Shown: positions 26,251 through 35,601, numbered from the stretch's first letter. The stretch is 64,000 nt of DNA from Anaerobutyricum hallii (GCF_900209925.1 NZ_LT907978.1:1237219-1301218); one strand, 5' to 3'. Numbers and translations: made by a program. Notes: generated by a model from the sequence alone, not told the origin.

Positions 26251-26538
26251 TGGCTACTCTAAATCCGCGCAAAAACCCCACAGCGTAAAGTTATAAAATG
26301 CAATATTTATAAAGATTCTCTTTTCTTTACCATAGTTTCCTTACAATTCAACAGGAAGTTCTATTACAACGGCTGTCTAACTTTATCTTATAGATTAGTT
26401 GATAAAAAGATATGAAAAAAATAAAATTTTAAGTATATACAACAATTTGAATGTCAACCCTTTAGAATTTAATTCCATGGAGAGACATAACTTTCTGGAG
26501 AAGTCCCATTCTCGCCAACTGTGGATATAGGATAGTCA
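26251..26538. other. Interior of composite palindromic element 1
   Basis: 288 bases without a gene. They share blocks with the interior of the second composite (40832-41118): CTGTCTAAC, TTTGAATGTCAA (26446-26457), CCTTTAGAATTTAATTC and GATAGTCAGAAAAAA. Confidence 0.6.
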
Positions 26539-26655
26539 GAAAAAAGAAAAAACAATATACCCCAGATGCGGCTTGGGAGCGTATTTAAGATGCGGATGAG
26601 CATCTTAAATACAGCGACTACAGAGCAGATGGGGTATATTGTTTTTCCTTTTTTC
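26539..26655 (+). repeat. Palindromic cassette A2
   Basis: Same architecture as A1 in the forward orientation. The arm's variable part is ACAATATACCCCA (complement preserved on the right). The core is CTTGGGAGC, inner hairpin GTATTTAAGATGC/GCATCTTAAATAC, then AGCGACTACAGAGCAG. Confidence 0.88.
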
Positions 26656-26687
26656 GTCTATACGAAATCTACAGGAATGGATTGTGT

Positions 26688-27626
26688 CTACTGCTGTGAG
26701 CTTTCCTGCAGCCAGCTTTGAACATCTTCTACTGCAATTTTTACTGCTTGTGCAATTTGTTCAATGGGCATTCCCATATCAGAAAGGCGAAGAACCGTTT
26801 CTTTTTTCTCTTCAAGTTTGCTGTTGTTAACTAAGTTCTCTAAAGCTTTACACATATCTATCTCACTCTCCCTTTCTTCCATAATTAATGACTGGTTTAT
26901 GATTCGCTGAGAATTGACGATAGAGCCAATTGTTAAGCCTAATTCAGCAGGTATGGATTTATTTTTGTATCGTTTATTAAAGTTAGTATAGTCTTCTTCG
27001 TAAATGAGGCGCACCATATCAAATACGGTTTGAACATCATTATTTTGAAATTGAAAATGTTCACTGCTTCGTATTTGTAACAGGTTCATTTTATAATCAG
27101 ATACCATAGGTTTTAAATCTTCGGTGACTTGAATCATATCTACCAAATTAGTTGGACCGTCCCATTCTTCTTCTCCATAGTATATGCATAGACCAATTAC
27201 AGGATGTAGTCGGTCTGTTTTTGTCAGTCCGGATAAAAATTCATCGGAGGAGCTATAGTTCTTTTCTCTTTTATTTCTGGCAGATAATTCATTATATTCC
27301 TTGAGATAGATTAATGCATCGGCGATCATGTGCCGGAGTGGCATGGCATAATGAATTTTTTCCTGATTCTCTAAACCCCAGATGATAAAGTCCGTTCCAT
27401 TCGCAGTTTTTCTGACAACATCTAAGATTCGCTGCACGGTTTCTGCGTGGTTGTTAAACTTTATTACAGAAGAAATATCAGTATCTGCTTCTTTTAAATC
27501 TTCTGGTTTTAATACTTGCTTTCCCTTAAATAAAATGGTATTAAATAAATCTGCAAATCGCTGATTATCTCTCCAGAAATTCTTTAGTACAGTGTCCGGT
27601 TTCACTTTATTACGAATCGCCGTCAC
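26688..27626 (-). CDS. Rpn-family/PD-(D/E)XK transposase-like nuclease
   Basis: About 312 residues. The N-terminal nuclease core matches the recombination-promoting (Rpn) class: FWRDNQRFADLFNTILF, then DFIIWGLENQEKIHYAMP (where the family has E-x-Q) and MPLRHMIADALIYLKEY. LHPVIGLCIYYGEEEWDGP is a strong family signature. The C-terminus is a helical region ending in a short helix-turn-helix-like motif (MGMPIEQIAQAVKIAVEDVQSWL). These proteins cut DNA and are expanded in many gut Firmicutes. The GTG at 27626 is six bases after AGGAAG; the GTG at 27632 abuts it. Confidence 0.8.
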   Translation of the reverse strand: MTAIRNKVKPDTVLKNFWRDNQRFADLFNTILFKGKQVLKPEDLKEADTDISSVIKFNNHAETVQRILDVVRKTANGTDFIIWGLENQEKIHYAMPLRHMIADALIYLKEYNELSARNKREKNYSSSDEFLSGLTKTDRLHPVIGLCIYYGEEEWDGPTNLVDMIQVTEDLKPMVSDYKMNLLQIRSSEHFQFQNNDVQTVFDMVRLIYEEDYTNFNKRYKNKSIPAELGLTIGSIVNSQRIINQSLIMEERESEIDMCKALENLVNNSKLEEKKETVLRLSDMGMPIEQIAQAVKIAVEDVQSWLQESSQQ

Positions 27627-27860
27627 TGTCACCTTCCTTTCTTTATTAGTATACTATAGGTGTTGCTATTTTGATATATAAACATATATTACCATATAAA
27701 AGATAGAAAGTAAATATATTCCATAAAAATTATTGATATTTTTTGTCAAGTCATTTTTCAGAAACTAGTTTTTAATATAGGGTATTTCTCTTATTGCGAT
27801 ACCTCATTAAAGCAAGTATAATATTAGATATAACATATTTTTAAGAAAAGAGGTGCAGTT

Positions 27861-29045
27861 ATGGGAATTTACTTGAATCCAGGGACAATAGAATTTCAGG
27901 AAAGTATAAATTCAGAAATATATGTAGATAAGACAATGCTTATTGAGAGAACAAATGCAGCTCTTAGAACAAAACAAAAGTATATGTGTATCAGCCGGCC
28001 GAGAAGATTTGGAAAGTCGATGGCGGCAGATATGCTTGCGGCGTATTACGGAAAGGATTATGATTCGGCGGCACTGTTCGATGGATTAGAAATTAGTCAT
28101 TGTGAGACATTTTCCACACATTTAAATAAATATAATGTTTTTAAGATAAATGTGCAGGAATTTTTAAGTATGACACAGAATGTAGATGAGATGCTTAAAG
28201 TACTTCAGAAAAGACTGATTAAAGAATTAAAATATAACTATCCAGAATATGTAGATTGTGATAATCTGGTGTTTGCCATGCAGGATATTTTCTCTTATAC
28301 AGGACAATCCTTTATTGTTTTGATTGATGAATGGGATTGCTTGTTTCGTGAATATAAACAGGATGAAGAGGCACAGAGAAAATATCTGGATTTTTTAAGG
28401 GTATGGCTAAAGGATAAAGCATACATCGCTCTTGCCTATATGACAGGAATTCTTCCGGTTAAAAAGTACGGAACGCATTCTGCATTAAATATGTTTATGG
28501 AATATTCGATGACAGATTCTGGAAATATGGCAGAATATTTTGGTTTCACAGAAAAGGAAGTAGAGAATCTTTGCATAGAATATGGAATGAGTATAGAGGA
28601 AACAAAAGCATGGTATAATGGGTACGGTCTTTATGACCATAACAAACAGGAGGATATTTTATATTCTATTTACAATCCAAAGTCAGTTGTAGAAGCAATG
28701 TTACGTCACAGATTTGGAAACTACTGGAATCAGACAGAGACATATGAAGCACTTAAGGTATATATTCAGATGAATATGGATGGCTTAAAAGATGCTATCA
28801 TTGAAATGCTTGCGGGTAATAGCGTAAGAATTAATATAGGTACCTTTCATAATGATATGACGACATTTGCAACGAGAGATGATATTTTGACGCTGCTTGT
28901 GCATTTGGGATATCTTACTTATGATGTAGAAAAAGAATCCGTTAGAATTCCGAATAAAGAGGTGGCGCAGGAATATATTAATGCAATCAGTACGATGGAT
29001 TGGAAAGAGGTAATTTTTTCTATAAATAATTCAAGGGTAATTTAA
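27861..29045 (+). pseudogene. AAA-ATPase-like/PDDEXK protein with C-terminal deletion
   Basis: 394 residues with the AAA-ATPase-like domain of the DUF1703-linked family: SRPRRFGKSMAADML (P-loop, about 45-60), FIVLIDEWDCLF (Walker B), ALAYMTGILPVKKYG, WYNGYGL. The frame stops at residue 394, whereas the neighbour has 536. Just past the stop, another frame reads GNLILAGINYDKKQKSILA and then stops, which is the usual extreme C-terminus of the family. About 120 residues, including the nuclease core, appear deleted, with the junction near 29030-29045. The ATPase domain is otherwise intact. Confidence 0.75.
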
Positions 29046-29149
29046 TTCTGGCAGGAATTAATTATGATAAAAAACAAAAAAGCATACTTGCCTGATAGAG
29101 AAGGTAGAATATAATTTGAAATAAAATAGACAGGAAAGGGGATGTTAAA

Positions 29150-30760
29150 ATGGGACTGTTTTTAAATAGCATAGGAATTTATGATAGATACAAGACAGTA
29201 ACCAAGGGACAATACTTTGTTGATAAAACAGCATTATTGGAAGAAATCATTCCTTTATTGGGGCAGGAACAGCGGTTTATATGTATTACCAGACCGAGAA
29301 GGTTTGGAAAGACCATTATGGCAAATATGATTGGTGCTTTTTTTGAAAAAGGAATAGAGAACAGAAAGATTTTTGATTCTTTTGCGATTTCTAAAGCGGA
29401 GCAATACGAAGAACATATTGGAAAATATAATGTTATTTACATTGATTTTAGTGAAATACCGGAAGGCTGCAAAGATTATAATTCTTATATAAAAAGAATA
29501 TCGGATGGAATAAAAAGTGATTTACAGGATACTTTTTCAGAAATAGGTTTACAGAGAAAAGTTTCTATATGGGATTTGTTATCGGATGTGTTTGAGAAGA
29601 CGGGTGAAAAGTTTATTTTTGTTATGGATGAATGGGATGCCCCGTTTAATATGGAATTTGTAACGGAAAATGACAGGAAAAGCTATCTTTTATTTCTGAA
29701 ATTATTGCTGAAAGGAAAGAGTTATGTTGAGCTTGCTTATATGACAGGGGTTCTTCCTATTGCAAAGTATTCGAGTGGTTCAGAGCTAAATATGTTTTTA
29801 GAATATGATATGGCAACAAAGATAAAGTACAGTGAATATTTTGGATTTTCTGATGAGGAAGTGGACGGACTTTATGACAGATACAGAAAGTATACAAGGA
29901 AACCTCGTATTACAAGAGAGGAGCTGCGAGAATGGTATGATGGATATTATACAGCGGCAAGAGAAAGAATATATAATCCGCGCTCTATAGTATGTGCTTT
30001 GTCCGATAACCAGCTTTCAAATTACTGGACAAGTTCCGGACCGTATGATGAGATTTTTTATTATGTCAGAAATGATATAAAAAATATTAGAAATGATTTG
30101 GCGTTGATGGTGATCGGAGAGAGGATTAATGCGAAAATAGGAGATTTTGCGGCGGTATCAATGGAATTAAAAACAAAAAATCAGATTTATTCTGCAATGG
30201 TCATTTATGGATTGCTTACTTATGATAATGGACAGGTTTTTATTCCAAATAAAGAGCTTATGCTAAAGTATGACGAGTTACTTCAAAGTGAGGATTCGCT
30301 GGGGTATGTATACAGACTAGCCAGGCGGTCGGAAGAAATGCTTCAGGCAACGCTGGCAGGTGATGTAGATACCATGGCATCTATTTTAGAGTATGCACAT
30401 AATACGGAGGTACCAATATTATCTTATAATGCAGAAATAGAATTGACAGCTATTGTAAATCTTGTATATCTTGCAGCCAGAGATCGATATAGAGTGGAAA
30501 GAGAAGATAAAGCAGGGAAGGGATTTGTAGATTTCATTTTCTATCCTGTTAGAAAAGAAGATGATGGAATTATTTTAGAATTAAAGATAGACCATACTCC
30601 AGAAGAGGCAATTTCTCAGATTAAGGATAAAAAATATGCCTTAAAGTTTCAGGGAAAGTTAGAAGAACAGCCTAAATATACAGGACGAATTCTTGCGGTA
30701 GGGATAGGTTACGATAAACAGACAAAGGAACATAGTTGTAAAGTAGAGGTGCTAAAATGA
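29150..30760 (+). CDS. AAA-ATPase-like protein with C-terminal PD-(D/E)XK nuclease domain
   Basis: 536 residues, full length for this family. P-loop TRPRRFGKTIMANM (about 47-60), Walker B FIFVMDEWDAPF, sensor region LAYMTGVLPIAKY, WYDGYYT. The C-terminal PDDEXK domain has GKGFVDFIFYP (Asp) and DGIILELKIDH (Glu-x-Lys), then EEAISQIKDKKYA (Gln). Cellular role is not established; the family is abundant and repeated in gut anaerobes. It follows a degenerate paralogue and overlaps the next gene by four bases. Confidence 0.85.
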   Translation: MGLFLNSIGIYDRYKTVTKGQYFVDKTALLEEIIPLLGQEQRFICITRPRRFGKTIMANMIGAFFEKGIENRKIFDSFAISKAEQYEEHIGKYNVIYIDFSEIPEGCKDYNSYIKRISDGIKSDLQDTFSEIGLQRKVSIWDLLSDVFEKTGEKFIFVMDEWDAPFNMEFVTENDRKSYLLFLKLLLKGKSYVELAYMTGVLPIAKYSSGSELNMFLEYDMATKIKYSEYFGFSDEEVDGLYDRYRKYTRKPRITREELREWYDGYYTAARERIYNPRSIVCALSDNQLSNYWTSSGPYDEIFYYVRNDIKNIRNDLALMVIGERINAKIGDFAAVSMELKTKNQIYSAMVIYGLLTYDNGQVFIPNKELMLKYDELLQSEDSLGYVYRLARRSEEMLQATLAGDVDTMASILEYAHNTEVPILSYNAEIELTAIVNLVYLAARDRYRVEREDKAGKGFVDFIFYPVRKEDDGIILELKIDHTPEEAISQIKDKKYALKFQGKLEEQPKYTGRILAVGIGYDKQTKEHSCKVEVLK

Positions 30761-31386
30761 CAACAATTTTATGCTATGGAGATTCAAACACATACGGTTA
30801 TAATCCGGTAAATGGTTTGCGTTATCCAAAAGATGTACGTTGGACAGGTGTATTACAGAAGATGCTCGGAGAGGAGTATGAGGTGATAGAAGAGGGCTGC
30901 AACGGAAGGACAACAGTTTTTGAGGATGCAAAGGAGCCATGGAAGGCGGGTCTTGGATATTTAAGGCCTTGTCTTAATACGCATAAACCGATTGATTTTG
31001 TGATCATGATGCTTGGAAGTAATGATTTAAAAAGGATGTTTCATGCATCTGCACAGGAAATTGCGGATGGGGCAGAAGAACTGGTCAAGGTCATAAAGGA
31101 ATTTACAAAAGAAAAGCAGGGATATATTCCAAAGGTAGTTCTGGTGTCTCCGCCGGAGATTGGAAAAGATATTGCGGCATCAGAGTTTGCACGTTCATTT
31201 GATGAAGATGCGATTATTCGTTCAAGGGAACTCTCTGTTTTATATGAGAGAATTGCTAAAAAGTATGGTTGTATTTTCTTTGATGCGGCAAAGGTAGTGG
31301 AGTCATCAAGAGTAGATTCTTTACATCTGATGCCAGAGGCACATAAGAAGTTAGCAGAAGCGTTTTATGATAGGATTTCTTTTTAG
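30757..31386 (+). CDS. SGNH/GDSL-family hydrolase
   Basis: 209 residues, cytoplasmic. The four blocks are present: YGDSNTYGYNP (nucleophile Ser), EEGCNGRTTVFED (Gly/Asn region), MMLGSNDLKRMF (Asn) and DSLHLMPEAHKKLAE (Asp/His). It should cleave an ester, typically an acetyl group on a carbohydrate. It shares ATGA with the preceding ATPase gene, with AGAGGTG as ribosome site. Confidence 0.88.
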   Translation: MTTILCYGDSNTYGYNPVNGLRYPKDVRWTGVLQKMLGEEYEVIEEGCNGRTTVFEDAKEPWKAGLGYLRPCLNTHKPIDFVIMMLGSNDLKRMFHASAQEIADGAEELVKVIKEFTKEKQGYIPKVVLVSPPEIGKDIAASEFARSFDEDAIIRSRELSVLYERIAKKYGCIFFDAAKVVESSRVDSLHLMPEAHKKLAEAFYDRISF

Positions 31387-31401
31387 ATTGGCACTCGACT
31401 A

Positions 31402-31429
31402 TTGACATGGCTAATAATATCTGTATAAT
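31402..31429 (+). promoter_or_regulatory. Promoter of mecA
   Basis: TTGACA (31402-31407), 16-base spacer, TATAAT (31424-31429). It lies inside a longer reading frame that could start at 31407, which shows that the real mecA start is downstream at 31470. Confidence 0.7.
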
Positions 31430-31469
31430 AAAGTTAGGCAAAGCAAATGGCCTTGAAAGAAGGGATATT

Positions 31470-32345
31470 ATGTTTTTTTGGAAAATAGATGATGAGACGA
31501 TAAGGTGCCTTATTAATAAAGAAGAGATTGGGCAGATGGGTTTTGATTTAAATGAATTGAGTTCGGATAATGATTTGATGGAAGAATTTCTTAATGCGAT
31601 TATCGCGAATTCTAAGAATTATATTAACTGGAATACGGATAATGGTGTGCAGAATTATATTGCAAGAGCATTACCTTCGGAACAGTTTCTCATTACGATT
31701 AGTTGTACTTTTCAGGATGTAGCGATTGACAGGGATTTAGATCAGATAAAGAAGATGACGACGGCATTAAGAGAGAGGATTTCTGATGACCGGATTGATA
31801 GTATTTACTCTATGAGCGGAGAAGAAAAGGAACGGGAGTTTGAGGCTTTAGCAAAAGATCTCCATGATGTATGTATGGGAAATACAACAGAAAAAGAAGA
31901 AAAAGAAAAAAACGAAACAAATGAAACAAAGGAAGCAGAGACGACAGGGGCAGGGAATGTATCTTTGGAAACGCCTAAAGACTTTGCTAAAGATATGGCA
32001 TCTTCTAAAGCAGCGGAACAGGGAGGCCCAGAACAGGCGGTAAGACCACATATTCCGGCCCAGAAGCTGATTTTTAAAGAGTTCCGTAATCTGATTGATT
32101 TTTGTTCTCTTTTGAATAAAGATTACTTTATTCCGTCAAGTCTCTATAAAGATTCAGAGGAATATATTTTGTTAGTAGAATTTCCGATAGAGATGGATAA
32201 TTCAAAGATAATCACTTTTATGATTACAGCAGAAGAATATGGAGCAGAATGTTCAAACCAAAGGCTTGAGGGATATTATTTGTCAGAACATGCAACGTTA
32301 CTTATTAAAGATAAGGCAGTAGAAACGCTTTATCGTATGAATTGA
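31470..32345 (+). CDS. mecA: MecA-type adaptor protein for ClpC/ClpP
   Basis: About 291 residues. The N-terminus FFWKIDDETIRCLINKEEI is the MecA substrate-binding domain (residues 1-95). A long acidic, low-complexity linker follows (about 130-205, KEEKEKNETNETKEAETTG), and then the C-terminal ClpC-binding domain (KLIFKEFRNLIDFCSLL, YLSEHATLLIKDKAVETL). It delivers substrates to the ClpCP protease. The ATG at 31470 follows AGAAGGGAT and matches the conserved N-terminus. Confidence 0.9.
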   Translation: MFFWKIDDETIRCLINKEEIGQMGFDLNELSSDNDLMEEFLNAIIANSKNYINWNTDNGVQNYIARALPSEQFLITISCTFQDVAIDRDLDQIKKMTTALRERISDDRIDSIYSMSGEEKEREFEALAKDLHDVCMGNTTEKEEKEKNETNETKEAETTGAGNVSLETPKDFAKDMASSKAAEQGGPEQAVRPHIPAQKLIFKEFRNLIDFCSLLNKDYFIPSSLYKDSEEYILLVEFPIEMDNSKIITFMITAEEYGAECSNQRLEGYYLSEHATLLIKDKAVETLYRMN

Positions 32346-32653
32346 TTTTGTAAATGAACAGAGTATCATAGTAAAATGTGTTATGATTTTTTGCTATATC
32401 AGACAGCAAGAATGTCGGGACATTCTTGAATTTATGAGAAAGCGGGAATTATACATAACCAAATAAGAAGAATTATGATATACTAACAGGGAGTCGGTTG
32501 CAAAACAGATTCCTTGTTTTTGTTTATCTCAGTCGAGAAGACTCCCGCCTCTTTCAGGTGGTGATTGATTAATAACTGTATTGCGTTTGAGTTTTACAGG
32601 AGAAGTGACAGAGGATGATTAAGCAGTTGTAAAAGAAAGGAACGAAAACAGAT
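32346..32653. other. Intergenic region with repeat fragments
   Basis: 308 bases with no gene. It contains a B2 head joined to the B2 tail hairpin (32395-32431, CAGCAAGAATG / CATTCTTG) and the first part of a B1 unit (32523-32565, TATCTCAGTCGAGAAGACTC with the CGCCTCTTTCAGGTGG hairpin). Both are truncated copies. Confidence 0.6.
32523..32565 (+). repeat. B1 repeat, 5' fragment
   Basis: Matches the first ~43 bases of the B1 unit at 11765, with one change in the small hairpin stem. The rest of the unit is absent. Confidence 0.75.
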
Positions 32654-33517
32654 ATGGATTTATCAGATGTAAGAAAGAATATTGACCGCGTAGATGGAGA
32701 GATTCGCAGACTTTTCGTAGAACGTATGACTCTGGCAGATCAGGTTGCCTGTATTAAAGCGAAAACAGAAGATAAAATTTATAAACCGGACAGGGAAGAA
32801 ATCATTATTAAGAAACAGACAGAAGGAATGAAGCCGGAGTTAGTAAGAGAATATACAGCATTGATCAAGAGAATTATGGAAGTAAGCCGTAAGTATCAAT
32901 ATGGAAGAACATTAGAGCTTCGTCAGTGTTTTCCATTTGAATATACGAAGGTGCCTGCGGTAATCTTAAAACCGGCAATGGTAAGAGAAGAATTATATAC
33001 CTGTGAAGACTATTCAAAAGATAAGGTGATTACGGTAGCCTCTTATGAAGAAGTGGCGGATTATATTAAAGAAGGCAAGGCAGATGCGGGAATCGGTATT
33101 ATTGAGGAAGTTGGAATCGGAGTATCAGATGAACTTCATAATCTGCTTGCAGAGAAGGAGCTGTATATCACGCATTGTAAAGTGCAGGAAGACGGGGGCG
33201 TGCGCCGTAAGGTCGTTACTTTTGTAGATACGCTTGTTGTACTGCCATCGCATAATCGTGTAAAGATTATGTTTGAATGTCCGAATCACAGCGGAAGTAT
33301 CAGCAGTATTTTATCTATGATTTCTGATTATGGAGTCAATCTGACGGAGATTCATTCCCGTCCGTTTTGGAAGGATAATAGCTGGAACTATAAGTTTTTT
33401 GCTGAGCTGAATGCCAATATTGATACAAAAGAAATACGTGCATTACTATACCAGCTTTCCCAGGAAACAGAATATTTAAAGATTCTTGGAAGCTATGCCT
33501 GTGAAGGAGATTTTTAA
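32654..33517 (+). CDS. Chorismate mutase fused to a degenerate prephenate-dehydratase/ACT region
   Basis: 287 residues. Residues 1-88 are an AroQ chorismate mutase (VRKNIDRVDGEIRRLFVERM, VACIKAK, YKPDREEIIIKK). The middle (about 95-200) retains only traces of prephenate dehydratase: VASYEEVADYIKEGKADAGI and LLAEKELYITHC. The family's GPEGTFS-type opening is missing, and VDTLVVL stands where the catalytic T-R-F segment would be. The C-terminus is an ACT-like regulatory domain (ISSILSMISDYGVNLTEIHS, then RP). Normal PheA has 360-380 residues. The mutase should work; dehydratase activity is doubtful. Confidence 0.8.
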   Translation: MDLSDVRKNIDRVDGEIRRLFVERMTLADQVACIKAKTEDKIYKPDREEIIIKKQTEGMKPELVREYTALIKRIMEVSRKYQYGRTLELRQCFPFEYTKVPAVILKPAMVREELYTCEDYSKDKVITVASYEEVADYIKEGKADAGIGIIEEVGIGVSDELHNLLAEKELYITHCKVQEDGGVRRKVVTFVDTLVVLPSHNRVKIMFECPNHSGSISSILSMISDYGVNLTEIHSRPFWKDNSWNYKFFAELNANIDTKEIRALLYQLSQETEYLKILGSYACEGDF

Positions 33518-33518
33518 A

Positions 33519-34205
33519 ATGGATTTTTTAGAAGAAAAAGTATTTGACCGGGAGCAGTATGATACCTATATCCGCCGCATTCATTATGATGACCGGGATG
33601 CGGTCATGTATGAGAAAATGTTGCATTTCCTTTTCCCTTATATTGTGGAAGAACGAGGGATAGAAGATTGCGTGGGACTGATGGAAGAATATATTCACTG
33701 GAATGAACAATTAATAGAGAAGTGTCTGTATCATTTGCCGCATGATGTGCCTTATATTAATATTTGCCGGGCGTATCAGTCTGTTGTGTTGCTGCTGGCA
33801 GGTAAGTTAGAAGAAGGAATAGAGCAGCTTAGAAAGATTGGAACAGAGAATTTTCAATATGATGGAAAAGCACCAAAAGTGATCATGACACAGGATGGGA
33901 CGATTTATAAACCGGTATCAAAGCTGTTTCTTTTATATAATTATGCAAAGGTGTTGAAAAAAAAGGGAGATTTTGAAGGCCTTGAAGCTTTCAAGAAAGA
34001 ATTTCCTCATGCATTTACTGTTTATGGTGATGAAGGACATACAGAACATGACCTGTTTTACAGGCAGCAGGTAGAACAATACGAAGATGTATTGTTTTAT
34101 CCGATCTATCAGAGAGTTTATAAAGCTGGACGGGGACCGCAGGATTTCTTTGTTTATTATGATGTGGAAAAGTCGGTGCCTGTTTCACATATAATTTCAA
34201 TTTAA
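33519..34205 (+). CDS. Hypothetical protein downstream of the PheA-like gene
   Basis: About 228 residues, not recognised, rich in helices that look like TPR-type pairs (YINICRAYQSVVLLLAGKLE, LFLLYNYAKVLKKKGDFEGLE). There is no signal peptide or catalytic motif. The ATG at 33519 is nine bases after AAGGAG; a longer in-frame start would overlap the previous gene. It lies between the PheA-like gene and metY, so it is probably cotranscribed. Confidence 0.6.
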   Translation: MDFLEEKVFDREQYDTYIRRIHYDDRDAVMYEKMLHFLFPYIVEERGIEDCVGLMEEYIHWNEQLIEKCLYHLPHDVPYINICRAYQSVVLLLAGKLEEGIEQLRKIGTENFQYDGKAPKVIMTQDGTIYKPVSKLFLLYNYAKVLKKKGDFEGLEAFKKEFPHAFTVYGDEGHTEHDLFYRQQVEQYEDVLFYPIYQRVYKAGRGPQDFFVYYDVEKSVPVSHIISI

Positions 34206-34236
34206 TAGCATTTAATATTTTATGGAGGGAAAACGA

Positions 34237-35520
34237 ATGAAGGAATATTCATTAGGAACAAAGTGCGTACAGGGAGGTTATACACCTGGTAATGGTGAGC
34301 CAAGACAGATTCCGATCATACAGAGCACAACATTTAAATATGAGACAAGTGAGGCAATGGGCCGTCTTTTTGATTTAGAAGAAGAGGGATATTTTTATTC
34401 TAGATTACAGAATCCTACGAATGATACGGTTGCAAGAAAGATTTGTGAGTTAGAAGGCGGAAGTGCGGCAATGCTTACTTCTTCCGGTCAGGCAGCATCC
34501 TTTTATGCGGTGTTTAACATTGCTTCGTGCGGAGACCACATTGTATCCTCATCTTCTATTTATGGTGGAACATATAATCTTTTTGCAGTAACAATGAAAA
34601 GAATGGGAATTGATTTTACATTTGTTTCCCCAGATTGTACAGAAGAAGAGCTGAATGCAGCCTTTCAGCCAAACACAAAGGCGGTTTTTGGAGAGACCAT
34701 TGCGAATCCGGCACTTACGGTATTAGATATTGAGAAGTTTGCCAGCGCAGCACATGCACATGGGGTACCTTTAATCGTAGATAATACTTTTGCAACGCCG
34801 GTAAACTGCCGTCCGTTTGAATGGGGCGCAGATATCGTTACACATTCCACAACAAAGTATATGGATGGCCATGCCGCAGGCTTAGGAGGCTGTATTGTAG
34901 ACAGTGGAAACTTTGACTGGACAAAGTATCCGGAGAAATATCCGGGACTGTGTACACCAGATGACAGCTACCATGGTGTGATTTATACAGAGCGTTTTGG
35001 TATCGGTGGAGCGTATATAACAAAAGCAACAGCACAGCTTATGAGAGATTTCGGAGCAATGCAGTCTCCACAGAATGCATTTATTTTAAATCTTGGATTA
35101 GAAAGTCTTCATGTCCGTATGAAACGTCATTGTGAAAATGGACTGGCAGTTGCAAAGTTCTTACAGCAGCATGAAAAAGTTACCTATGTAAATTACTGTG
35201 GTCTTGAAGGAGATGCTTATCATGAACTGGCAGAAAAGTATCTTCCAAATGGTTCTTGTGGTGTAGTAAGCTTTGGTGTAAAAGGTGGAAGAAAAGCAGC
35301 AGAGAATTTTATGAAACATTTAAAAATCGCGGCAATTGAAACACATGTTGCAGATGCGAGAACCTGCTGTCTTCATCCTGCAAGTGCAACACACCGTCAG
35401 ATGAATGATGAAGAGTTAGAAGCATGTGGCGTAAAACCAGACTTAATTCGTTATTCCTGTGGTTTAGAGAATGCAGAAGATTTAATTGCAGATCTTTCTC
35501 AGGCATTAGAGCAGATTTAA
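34237..35520 (+). CDS. metY: O-acetylhomoserine aminocarboxypropyltransferase (sulfhydrylase)
   Basis: About 427 residues of the Cys/Met-metabolism PLP family. Key segments are YSRLQNPTNDTVARKICELEG, SSGQAASFYAVF, VDNTFATPVNCRPFEWGADI and the PLP lysine in THSTTKYMDGHAAGLGG. It makes homocysteine from O-acetylhomoserine and sulfide. The ATG at 34237 follows GGAGGG. No SAM riboswitch or T-box is visible in the short upstream gap. Confidence 0.92.
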   Translation: MKEYSLGTKCVQGGYTPGNGEPRQIPIIQSTTFKYETSEAMGRLFDLEEEGYFYSRLQNPTNDTVARKICELEGGSAAMLTSSGQAASFYAVFNIASCGDHIVSSSSIYGGTYNLFAVTMKRMGIDFTFVSPDCTEEELNAAFQPNTKAVFGETIANPALTVLDIEKFASAAHAHGVPLIVDNTFATPVNCRPFEWGADIVTHSTTKYMDGHAAGLGGCIVDSGNFDWTKYPEKYPGLCTPDDSYHGVIYTERFGIGGAYITKATAQLMRDFGAMQSPQNAFILNLGLESLHVRMKRHCENGLAVAKFLQQHEKVTYVNYCGLEGDAYHELAEKYLPNGSCGVVSFGVKGGRKAAENFMKHLKIAAIETHVADARTCCLHPASATHRQMNDEELEACGVKPDLIRYSCGLENAEDLIADLSQALEQI

Positions 35521-35537
35521 TATTCAGATTCAGATAT

Positions 35538-35601
35538 AGAAAGCTGTAGAGGTAAGAAAACATTTACATAAAGATGCAATACCCACTACAGCTTTTTTGT
35601 A
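35538..35601 (+). terminator. Terminator after metY
   Basis: AAAGCTGTAG pairs with CTACAGCTTTTTT across a 36-base loop. Confidence 0.7.

Noticed and set aside
31407-31469. Longer MecA start at 31407
   Set aside because: The ATG lies in the -35 box of a strong promoter, and the conserved MecA N-terminus begins at 31470.
34206-34236. SAM riboswitch or T-box for metY
   Set aside because: The gap is only about 30 bases and holds just the ribosome site.
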